DNA from: Colivivens sp963626085
Lineage (GTDB): Bacteria > Bacteroidota > Bacteroidia > Bacteroidales > Bacteroidaceae
Length of the DNA stretch: 64,000 nt
Direction: 5' to 3'
Assembly (NCBI GenBank): GCA_963626085.1
Contig: CAVFVJ010000002.1
Span: 1-64,000 of the forward strand
In this document: positions 1-6,307 of the stretch, piece by piece
Layout: each line of letters starts with the position of its first letter
How positions within the stretch are numbered: the stretch's first letter is position 1
Translations under genes and position numbers: made by a program
Notes under the pieces: generated by a model
The model's input: the letters and a program-made list of their open reading frames with translations, nothing else
The model's database searches: none
Told to the model about the DNA's origin: nothing

Positions 1-40
1 CGAACGTCTGTATTCCTATAGGGTATAATCTCGCCTTCAT
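1..40 (-). CDS. DUF1703/AAA-ATPase_like protein, N-terminal tip (partial)
   Basis: Only the first 13 codons lie in the window. They read MKARLYPIGIQTF, nearly identical to the start of the complete gene at 19120-20688 (MARRLYPIGIQTF). The upstream DNA is also shared with that gene (CAAATATATGACAAA just before both starts), so this is a second paralogue whose body lies to the left of the window. Proteins of this type carry an AAA-ATPase_like domain followed by a PD-(D/E)XK nuclease-like domain; their cellular role is not established. Whether the rest of this copy is intact cannot be seen. Confidence 0.8.
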   Translation of the reverse strand, partial: MKARLYPIGIQTF

Positions 41-62
41 ACTTCAAACAGTTTTCTCGGTG

Positions 63-93
63 CAAATATATGACAAAACCATGAGACCGCCAA
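63..93 (-). promoter_or_regulatory. Bacteroidetes-type promoter of the DUF1703 gene
   Basis: On the minus strand TATATTTG (63-70) is a perfect -7 box (TAnnTTTG), and TTGG lies 19 nt upstream (90-93) in place of TTTG. The ATG follows about 20 nt downstream. The second DUF1703 gene has the same arrangement. Confidence 0.6.
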
Positions 94-206
94 GAGAGTC
101 GGAAAAGAATTTCTGCAGAAAAGGAACAGGGAGCAATGTGGGTTGCGCCCTCTTTGTTAGTCGAAAGACTGGTTACAATGCCGGACTATCGTAGGTCGAT
201 TCACTT

Positions 207-1349
207 CTATTTCCTTCCTGCAACCACCTTCAACAAGCCAGGAGCAAAACGTCTCAGAAGGTAAAAAGCCAGCAGAAGCAGACCTACGTTTGCTACAACC
301 GCCAAGGAATAGACAGAAATGAATCCCAGCTCACCGGTAGGACGGAGTACAACAAAGAACACCTTCAGCCAGTCGCCACAGAATATGCCATGAGCCACAT
401 ATATAAAGAAACTGGAGGAGGCAAGGAAAGGGCTTACCTTGCAGACCTTGTGCCTCAACAGCCAGGAGGACAGATTGTAGGCAAACAGCAGTCCGACAAA
501 GACATTCACCCTCTTGATGGTATCCGACAGCGACGGAAAACAATGGACGGACAACACATACAGCAATGCCAGCGACGGATACAACACCATTGAAGGCTTG
601 AAGAACCTGTTGAACTCATGCATCATATCTTTTTCGTTAACGCTCATATATGCTCCCCAGGAAAAGAAAAAGAATGCCGTCAGCAACTGGTAAGCATGCC
701 CAAGCTCCAAATAGCCCAACGCAAACCACAAGATACCAAGTATCAGCACCACATAGTAGCGTGTACGGTTCAACAGCCAATACAACAATGGCGTGCACAG
801 TACCACGATCATCAAATCCCTCACAAACCATAACGGGACATCTGCAGGATACGTGTTAAGTGACTCTGCGACTTCAACCGATGCAGTCGGGTTGACACGT
901 ATTCCGTTTGAATAATTCCAAAAGGCTCCCAACACGTTAGACAGGCTAACATCCAATTGAAATTTGCTGCCGTTTGGAAAAAGGAAAGCTAGACAAGGAA
1001 TAATCCTGGTCAACGAGTACAGGACTGCTATAGTGTTCCATATCAGGTAAGGTATCAGCAACGTCTTCACCCTGTTCCTTAGTTTCTGGGCATACTTCTC
1101 CTTGGTCAGTTTCACTCCAAGGAAAAAGACATAGCCGGAAATGAAGAAGTAAATAGGTACGCTCTGCCCCCGGAGAAATCCGTCTATAAAGTGGTTTAAC
1201 TCCAAGAAAAACGGCAACCCGTCAAATGTGAACTTAACTCCCTGTACCGTAAGGCCTCCCGTGCTGAATGTATGGATGGTCAAAACGACCACCGCCAAAG
1301 GAAAACGCAACAAATCCAAACTCTGCGAACGCAAATCATTTCTGCTCAT
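207..1349 (-). CDS. Acyltransferase 3 family membrane protein
   Basis: Integral-membrane O-acyltransferase of the acyltransferase-3 (OafA/NodX) superfamily, which moves acetyl or succinyl groups onto polysaccharides or other surface glycans. The 380 residues form about ten hydrophobic helices. The first carries the family signature LDLLRFPLAVVVLTIHTF with the conserved histidine at about residue 26, and FISGY follows at about 69-73, matching the usual R/H plus FxxSG region. Length is normal for a stand-alone enzyme without a C-terminal SGNH domain. The acceptor cannot be predicted: there is no capsule or O-antigen gene next to it. It stands alone behind a ~500-nt leader (1350-1850) shared with the BspA-like gene at 15828. 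The ATG at 1347-1349 is the only sensible start; there is no Shine-Dalgarno sequence, as usual in this phylum. Confidence 0.85.
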   Translation of the reverse strand: MSRNDLRSQSLDLLRFPLAVVVLTIHTFSTGGLTVQGVKFTFDGLPFFLELNHFIDGFLRGQSVPIYFFISGYVFFLGVKLTKEKYAQKLRNRVKTLLIPYLIWNTIAVLYSLTRIIPCLAFLFPNGSKFQLDVSLSNVLGAFWNYSNGIRVNPTASVEVAESLNTYPADVPLWFVRDLMIVVLCTPLLYWLLNRTRYYVVLILGILWFALGYLELGHAYQLLTAFFFFSWGAYMSVNEKDMMHEFNRFFKPSMVLYPSLALLYVLSVHCFPSLSDTIKRVNVFVGLLFAYNLSSWLLRHKVCKVSPFLASSSFFIYVAHGIFCGDWLKVFFVVLRPTGELGFISVYSLAVVANVGLLLLAFYLLRRFAPGLLKVVAGRK

Positions 1350-1412
1350 ACTGCATCAACTGTCTCTCATGTGTCCCCTCCAGAAAGACTTTCTATTCTT
1401 TTTTATGAAATG

Positions 1413-1856
1413 AAAAGCGTGGAGAACCAACCTGTTGTCTGTCCCACGAACTGAGGCTCTTCCACTGCCTATCAAAGTTGAACAGACAACGTCAGAGCCC
1501 ACGCCGATATGAAAAATCGAATCCATGTGGAGTATATACGCAAACATACATTGCGCCCCAAAGGGTACAATAATGGCTTACAATGAACCACACGGGATTG
1601 ATATAATCACACCCGGGGCATCTACCGTTGCTAAGTTCAAGACTTTGATTCTGAAGGTTTTGGAAGATTTCAGTTCGTCTTAAACAGAGCGCCAAGTAAA
1701 CGCCTTTATTATGTCGTGCCTCTTTACCCACCCTACCGCCAGAATGTAGGACTTGTGCCCCACAAAAAGGCTCGGCGTGTGCTGAGGCATGGAATGCTTG
1801 TTCGTCCGATGAAGAGTTATTACGCCCAACAAACGGATTCACTTGCAATCCAACTG
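1413..1856 (-). ncRNA. Candidate structured 5' leader RNA, copy 1
   Basis: Transcribed leftwards from the promoter at 1857-1887 towards the acyltransferase gene. Long blocks are identical or nearly so to 18192-18630, for example the stretches around 1500-1512, 1600-1640 and 1682-1712, separated by variable blocks that still pair. Pairings seen (RNA sense): AAGAC/GTCTT enclosing CTGAA/TTCAG; CCTAC/GTAGG; GTGTGG/CCACAT; and a closing stem GCGTGG (plus strand 1499-1504) with CCACGC (1417-1422). Inside that stem GCTCT pairs with AGAGC, and GTTGTC (1485-1490) can pair across it with GACAAC (1434-1439). The distal end is about 68 nt before the ATG. I do not recognise it as tmRNA, RNase P, 6S, SRP or a riboswitch I know. 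Translated reading frames in it look spurious. Confidence 0.6.
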
Positions 1857-1887
1857 CAAATATACACAAATTTTATATTGCAACAAA
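1857..1887 (-). promoter_or_regulatory. Promoter of leader RNA copy 1
   Basis: Minus strand TTTG (1884-1887), 19 nt, TATATTTG (1857-1864): an exact match to the Bacteroidetes -33/-7 consensus. Transcription should begin near 1850, about 500 nt before the acyltransferase ATG. The 8-nt box and the spacing are identical in copy 2 although the spacer differs, which points to selection on the promoter. Confidence 0.8.
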
Positions 1888-1952
1888 CATATGCATATTG
1901 TTTCTACAAAAATCCTTGGCAAACAAGATTGTTCTTCATTCCTTTGCCACCG

Positions 1953-1982
1953 TAATAATGATTATAAAGGAGAAACATCAAG
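1953..1982 (+). pseudogene. Relic of the 5' end of an Rpn-type transposase gene
   Basis: The stretch TAATAATGATTATAAAGGAG followed by AAACATCA is almost the same as 18729-18756, where it leads into the ATG of an Rpn/PD-(D/E)XK-nuclease transposase relic. Here the ATG is lost (AAGG instead of ATGG) and nothing recognisable follows. It marks where similarity to the second leader copy stops. Confidence 0.45.
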
Positions 1983-2159
1983 GGAAAGGTAGAAGTGCCA
2001 TGTTACTGTAACCAGCAACTATTAAGTGAGGACTTGTGTAGTGCAGGAAAGATTCATTGTAGTAAAAAAAATGGAGCAATGTGGGTTCTGAGACACGACA
2101 TAGTAGCAATAGCCCCCACGATAGTCCTTTATCGCCTTTACGGCAAATTGAAAGTTCCG

Positions 2160-2237
2160 TTCCGTACTTTGGAACGGCCGTTCCAAAGTACGGAATGTGC
2201 ATTCCGAAGTACGGAACGGCGGTTCCGTACTTCGGAA
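2160..2237. repeat. Cluster of paired perfect palindromes (TTCCGTACTTYGGAA units)
   Basis: Two perfect inverted repeats stand next to each other. The first has 18-bp arms, TTCCGTACTTTGGAACGG (2160-2177) and its complement (2178-2195), with no loop. The second has 16-bp arms, TTCCGAAGTACGGAAC (2202-2217) and its complement (2222-2237), with a 4-nt loop. All four arms are versions of one 15-nt unit, with T/C changes matched in the partner arm. Several spurious frames with FRTSE-like repeats come from this cluster. The rest of 1983-2415 holds no gene that I can see. Confidence 0.85.
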
Positions 2238-2415
2238 CAGAGAATTAGAATGCATTCATTAGCAATACAGGTTACTGGCTTCACCTTATGAATCCAACGT
2301 TATAAACTTTTCGATGCAAAATAAATGCCAATCTATCTGCAAAAAGTGTATCTTTGCACATGGTTATTGATGTCAGACCACAAAAAAAAGGAAAACCAAG
2401 CGTAACAGAAACATC

Positions 2416-3033
2416 ATGAAGATTCTACTGATAAACGGAAGCCCTAAAAGCGAAGGCAACACATTCATAGCGTTGAACGAGGTCAAAAAGACTCTTGAAG
2501 CCGAAGGTATCGAAGCTGAGATTATACACGTAGGACACAAGGATATCCATGGTTGCATCGCCTGTGGGAAATGCAGTGAACAAGGCAAGTGCGTGTTCGA
2601 CGACCTTGTGAATGAGGTAAACAAGAAGTTTGAGACAGCCGACGGCATCGTTGTCGGCTCACCAGTCTACTATGCATCACCAGCAGGCACACTGATTGCG
2701 TTCCTCGACCGTCTGTTCTACTCTGCACAGTTCGACAAAAGCATGAAAGTGGGAGCTGCGGTTGCAGTAGCACGACGTGGTGGCACAACAGCCACGTTCG
2801 ACGTGCTCAATAAGTACTTCACCATCTCGAATATGCCAGTGGTTCCATCACAGTACTGGAACAGTGTACATGGCCGGACACCAGGCGAGGCTGTTCAGGA
2901 CGGAGAAGGACTGCAGACCATGCGGCAATTAGCTCGTAACATGGCGTTCCTTGTGAAGAGTATACAATTAGGAAAGGAGAAATACGGATTACCGAAACAC
3001 GAGGAGAGGATAGCAACTCACTTCATCAGATAA
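2416..3033 (+). CDS. Flavodoxin-fold iron-sulfur flavoprotein (NADPH-dependent FMN reductase family)
   Basis: A 205-residue flavoprotein of the NAD(P)H-dependent FMN reductase superfamily. The N-terminus has the FMN-phosphate loop (GSPKSEGNT, residues 8-16), and Cys47, Cys50, Cys53 and Cys59 form the compact CX2CX2CX5C motif that binds a [4Fe-4S] cluster in ISF proteins. The middle (VGSPVYYASPAGTLIAFLDR) is the typical flavin-binding second loop. Members pass electrons between ferredoxin or flavins and small acceptors in anaerobes; the partner here is not evident. The ATG at 2416 begins the flavodoxin strand directly. The yjbQ-like gene starts 11 nt after the stop, so the two are probably co-transcribed. 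Confidence 0.85.
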   Translation: MKILLINGSPKSEGNTFIALNEVKKTLEAEGIEAEIIHVGHKDIHGCIACGKCSEQGKCVFDDLVNEVNKKFETADGIVVGSPVYYASPAGTLIAFLDRLFYSAQFDKSMKVGAAVAVARRGGTTATFDVLNKYFTISNMPVVPSQYWNSVHGRTPGEAVQDGEGLQTMRQLARNMAFLVKSIQLGKEKYGLPKHEERIATHFIR

Positions 3034-3044
3034 CAGGCAAGGAT

Positions 3045-3458
3045 ATGGTACGGCAAACCATTTTTAGTCTGACAGCCAAGCGACGTGGCTGTCATCTCGT
3101 CACACGTGAGATTCTGCAGCATATACCGGCACCGTTGCCACAGGTGGGATTACTCAACCTGTTCGTGCAACACACGTCATGCGCTCTTTCCATCAACGAA
3201 AACGCAGATCCAGATGTACGCTGTGACATGGAACAAATCCTAAACCATCTAGTAAAGGAGAACGAGTCCTACTACACCCATACTCTCGAAGGAGTGGACG
3301 ACATGCCGGCACACGCCAAATGCTCGATCTTCGGTGTAAGTCTCACTATCCCCATCACAAACGGAAAACTGAACTTAGGCACATGGCAAGGCATCTACCT
3401 GTGTGAATTTCGCGACTATGGCGGTGAACGCAAGATTGTGGCAACCGTCTACGAGTGA
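3045..3458 (+). CDS. YjbQ / UPF0047 family protein
   Basis: A 137-residue protein of the YjbQ (UPF0047) family, often annotated as secondary thiamine-phosphate synthase because of weak activity seen in the E. coli member; the true role is unsettled. Family features visible: the QHTSCALSINENADPDVRCD block with conserved His and Asn/Asp, HTLEGVDDMPAHAK, and the C-terminal LGTWQGIYLCEFRD. Length is exactly that of the family. It follows the iron-sulfur flavoprotein by 11 nt and is followed by a repeat-rich intergenic region with a 41-bp palindrome that probably terminates transcription. Confidence 0.9.
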   Translation: MVRQTIFSLTAKRRGCHLVTREILQHIPAPLPQVGLLNLFVQHTSCALSINENADPDVRCDMEQILNHLVKENESYYTHTLEGVDDMPAHAKCSIFGVSLTIPITNGKLNLGTWQGIYLCEFRDYGGERKIVATVYE

Positions 3459-3509
3459 AGCGTGTGGGTGCAAATGAAATGATTCTGCCACTCATGAGAC
3501 GAGCTGGTA

Positions 3510-3603
3510 TAGTAGGTGACGTGTCCCACGTCACATATCATTGAGCGTGCAGTGAGACACTGCACCTACTATTTGAGCGTGCAGTGAGACACTGCACCTA
3601 CTA
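3510..3603. repeat. Three REP-like hairpins with variable 8-bp stems
   Basis: Stem 1 is GTGACGTG (3516-3523)/CACGTCAC (3527-3534). Stems 2 and 3 are GTGCAGTG/CACTGCAC (3547-3565 and 3579-3597). Each has a 3-nt loop, and the units carry TAGTAGGT or its complement ACCTACTA on the outside. The same family appears at 18877-19033 and 21181-21352 with other stem sequences. Non-coding. Confidence 0.8.
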
Positions 3604-3742
3604 AGCGTCAGCAATACACATCCTTGAACCATAGACGATAGATCGGGTCAACAAAAACAAAGTGATTCATCTCCTTTTCTATGATATCTTTATTCTGGAG
3701 TGTCTTTCTGTTTTTTACAATCGTATTGGAGCGCAAAAGTAC

Positions 3743-3783
3743 AAAATATTACCCAAAGGTAAGTTACCTTTGGGTAATATTTT
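3743..3783. terminator. 41-bp perfect palindrome between convergent genes, likely bidirectional terminator
   Basis: Arms AAAATATTACCCAAAGGTAA (3743-3762) and its exact complement (3764-3783) around a single G. Each arm itself holds a TTACC/GGTAA mini-palindrome. It lies between the ends of the yjbQ-like gene and the phosphatase, which converge here. A-rich and T-rich ends suit an intrinsic terminator on either strand, although no long U run follows. Confidence 0.6.
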
Positions 3784-3815
3784 ACATTAATCATTCATAA
3801 GGTTGACTTGCCACA

Positions 3816-5129
3816 TCATTTACGTCTCCTTTGAGATTTTGGGTACTTGGCATCGAAGTCTGCCAATTTCTTCTCGAAATACTGCTTGAAGTCTGTCCAC
3901 TTGTAATATGGGAAGTTGTCGGTCGGCAACGGCAGCGTAGCCTCATCTTCATTTAGAAGTGCCTTCATCAGTATATCCCCGTCACCCTTCTTCGGACGGT
4001 AGAACACCAGTTGGACGTTGCACGCCATAGGATAGATACGGTAGTTGACCCATTTCTGGTCGAGAGTTGAGAGGTCTTCCACCTGTCTGCCACAGCTGTC
4101 CAGTTCAAGTAAGCAAGCCAGCGGCATCACACATATCTCGTGTCCGAAACGCAGAGTGGCACCGTTCCAGTCCTTCTTGTCCACTATGGTATCAGCTGTT
4201 GCCAATATATTCTTCAACAGGTTCTCTTGACTGAAAGGCATCACACCACCAGTCTGCGGAGCCGCACCATATCCCAAGTACCAGTCGATGTTCTTTATCT
4301 TCCACAGGTCGTATATCTCCTCCTTAGTGAACAAGTCCATAAAGTTGATATCTGTATCGTGGCTTTGCATATTGGTTGCCATCTCAAAAGTGTGACGCAT
4401 GAAACTGCCTGCATTGATACTGTCTGCCACATACTTGGAGTCATTGAACAGAACCGAGCAGAACCGTTCCGGATGGGTATACTCCTGCTTGGCTTTTGAG
4501 ACTGCCTCCTGTCTGACACGATTACCTCCCTGCCGTGACACCTCACCGCTCCATCCTTGATTGAGGTAGTACTGGAAACTCTCACTCACGTCATTATGCA
4601 TCCTGGTATTGGGATTATACGCCATAATTTCCTCACACTCCGCAGTCATACTGAGGATACAGCGGATAACTACGGTACTACGGGCATCCACTTCTGGAGT
4701 CCCGTTGAACACACTCGGGAAACGTTCTGTCATGCGTTTTCCGATATGGTGATGCTGACGTTCACCCACGGTAGTCAGATCGCCCAAACGTCCGAAAGAC
4801 GTTGGGTAGAATTCTTTCATGTCCTTCAGTACCTGTTGCCCCTTCGGAGTTAACTTTCCGTAGCTGTCAGCCTTCTCCAATTCTTTAATCAAGTTAGAGT
4901 AGTCCCAATCACTCAAGAGCCAGCGCGAGCCGTGCCGTCCGTAGTGACTTATATAAAACGGTTCATATCCCTTAGGAGCTTTCGTAAGCGGTTTCACAGG
5001 GTCAAGATAAGCCAGATAATTGCCACCGGCACGTAATGGATTCGCATATATTTCCTCACGTGCAGTCTGAGCCCGAAGTATGGAAACGGAAGTGAGTGTC
5101 AGAGCGATTGTCAGAAAGATCTTCTTCAT
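3816..5129 (-). CDS. Histidine acid phosphatase, phytase/MINPP-like
   Basis: Branch-2 histidine phosphatase, 437 residues when started at the ATG at 5127-5129. A start 14 codons upstream is possible but would push an ordinary Sec signal (MKKIFLTIALTLTSVSILRAQ) away from the N-terminus. The catalytic motif is RHGSR at residues 65-69 in HYGRHGSRWL; the distal motif FGHEICVMP supplies the His-Glu pair that replaces HD in multiple-inositol-polyphosphate-phosphatase types. The likely place is periplasm or cell surface, acting on phytate or other phosphomonoesters. It is followed by the palindrome terminator at 3743-3783 and has no obvious operon partner. Substrate is inferred only from the motif form. 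Confidence 0.85.
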   Translation of the reverse strand: MKKIFLTIALTLTSVSILRAQTAREEIYANPLRAGGNYLAYLDPVKPLTKAPKGYEPFYISHYGRHGSRWLLSDWDYSNLIKELEKADSYGKLTPKGQQVLKDMKEFYPTSFGRLGDLTTVGERQHHHIGKRMTERFPSVFNGTPEVDARSTVVIRCILSMTAECEEIMAYNPNTRMHNDVSESFQYYLNQGWSGEVSRQGGNRVRQEAVSKAKQEYTHPERFCSVLFNDSKYVADSINAGSFMRHTFEMATNMQSHDTDINFMDLFTKEEIYDLWKIKNIDWYLGYGAAPQTGGVMPFSQENLLKNILATADTIVDKKDWNGATLRFGHEICVMPLACLLELDSCGRQVEDLSTLDQKWVNYRIYPMACNVQLVFYRPKKGDGDILMKALLNEDEATLPLPTDNFPYYKWTDFKQYFEKKLADFDAKYPKSQRRRK

Positions 5130-5210
5130 GTTCAGTTTGTATAGTCTTTGATTAATTATTAATGAGCACACAAATTAACGGTTTATTTTCCTAACAATCA
5201 AATTTCAGAG

Positions 5211-5250
5211 CATAAAAAAGGCAGCCAACGGATAATTGATTGCCTCTAAG
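5211..5250 (-). terminator. Probable terminator of the membrane/zinc-ribbon gene
   Basis: Minus strand reads AGGCA ... TGCCT followed by TTTTTT (5214-5219), about 40 nt beyond the stop of the gene at 5290. The stem is only 5 bp with possible extension (CAA/TTG), so support is moderate. Confidence 0.45.
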
Positions 5251-5289
5251 GTGTGCTGACGGACTGTTATGTCAAGTCCAGTAGACGGT

Positions 5290-6294
5290 TCACCCGTTAA
5301 ACCTGCCACAATGAGGGCACCGTCCCTTACTTCTAATCCTCTCACCACAGTAGCCACAGACATACCAACAACGGATACGGTGAAAGTAAATCCACAGCAG
5401 CAACACGACATAAGCCAGTGTCATGGGATAACCTATATAGACTGCAGTAGTCCACGATACGATAAGATAAGAGATCATGGATACACCAAGAAGTTCAAAA
5501 ATATAGTACACCCCTTGCACGAAATAGAAATGATGGTACACTTCTATTACCATTGCGATGAAAACTGTAAGCGTAAGCCACACCAGTGCCACGAGTGTCG
5601 CCATCACAGGTGGAAGAATCAAGGGATTGAGTGTTGGATGGAAATAATATTCCTGCCAAAACTCTGGGGCAAACTTCTGTATGCTCACATAAAGGCAGGC
5701 GGTTACTGAAACCAATATAAGTAAGAAAATAGGATAGAAACTGTCCATCTCATCAAATCTGAATATCTGCAGTGTATGTTTCGTGCCTCGTCTGAACAGG
5801 TAACAAGCAAGTCCCACCATCACGATTGCAGACATCCACGCTGAGCGGCTACCGGTCAAAGTGTCAATCATTTGAGAAATAAGGTCATCTGGCACTGTTG
5901 ATTTCAACAAGAAATCTTCTCTAGTCCAGCCCATGGTAAACTGGTCTCGCGCCACCTTCACCCACACCGTATCGTTATCCTCGTCCACACGTATGTCTGC
6001 CACGGCAATCACATCATTCTTGCGCACCACACACGTATCAGTCATGCCATCCTCACTTGTCAACAACACAAGCGAATCCGCCTTGACCATAAAATTAAAG
6101 TTGTTGGTATAATGGTGCAGCAGTCTGAATTCCAAGCTATCCGCTTGTTGACGGGTCAGTTCGTAGAGGGTGTCCGACTCTTCAATGGCAGTTATCAGTG
6201 AGTCTGTCGTTGGCATATCTCGGCGTTCCCCTGCATCGTTGCAGGCGTAGAGTGCCGCTAGCACCAGCAAAACAACAACACTGAACACCTTCAT
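5290..6294 (-). CDS. Lipoprotein-like membrane protein with C-terminal zinc ribbon
   Basis: No known family recognised; 334 residues. The N-terminus is a lipoprotein-type signal ending LYACN (Cys at about 18). Residues of about 70-160 form a beta-rich region resembling an SH3-like domain (KADSLVLLTSEDG...VWVKVARDQFTMGWTREDFL). Four or five hydrophobic segments follow from about 165 to 310. The tail is a treble-clef zinc ribbon, CGYCGERIRSKGRCPHCGRF. A lipoprotein head and a probably cytoplasmic zinc ribbon on one chain make topology ambiguous; the first segment may simply be an uncleaved anchor. The start ATG is at 6292-6294. It lies 13 nt downstream of the U32 peptidase gene, so co-transcription from metA through this gene is likely. 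Confidence 0.7.
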   Translation of the reverse strand: MKVFSVVVLLVLAALYACNDAGERRDMPTTDSLITAIEESDTLYELTRQQADSLEFRLLHHYTNNFNFMVKADSLVLLTSEDGMTDTCVVRKNDVIAVADIRVDEDNDTVWVKVARDQFTMGWTREDFLLKSTVPDDLISQMIDTLTGSRSAWMSAIVMVGLACYLFRRGTKHTLQIFRFDEMDSFYPIFLLILVSVTACLYVSIQKFAPEFWQEYYFHPTLNPLILPPVMATLVALVWLTLTVFIAMVIEVYHHFYFVQGVYYIFELLGVSMISYLIVSWTTAVYIGYPMTLAYVVLLLWIYFHRIRCWYVCGYCGERIRSKGRCPHCGRFNG

Positions 6295-6307
6295 ACCTAC
6301 ACCTTAT

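Noticed and set aside
1413..1856. tmRNA, RNase P, 6S RNA or SRP RNA as identity of the leader
   Set aside because: No tag-peptide frame with tRNA-like ends, no RNase P core, no SRP Alu/GGAA motif seen, and two copies placed as gene leaders.
1492..1869. 125-residue frame (minus) inside leader copy 1
   Set aside because: The matching region of copy 2 has no equivalent frame because of indels and stops; similarity is at RNA level with paired changes, not codon level.
1995..2291. Plus and minus frames rich in FRTSE/FQSTE repeats
   Set aside because: They are translations of the palindrome cluster at 2160-2237; both strands give similar repeats, as expected from inverted repeats.
3510..3603. Short hairpin repeats considered as a CRISPR array
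   Set aside because: Only three units, no unique 30-35 bp spacers, and no cas genes in the window.
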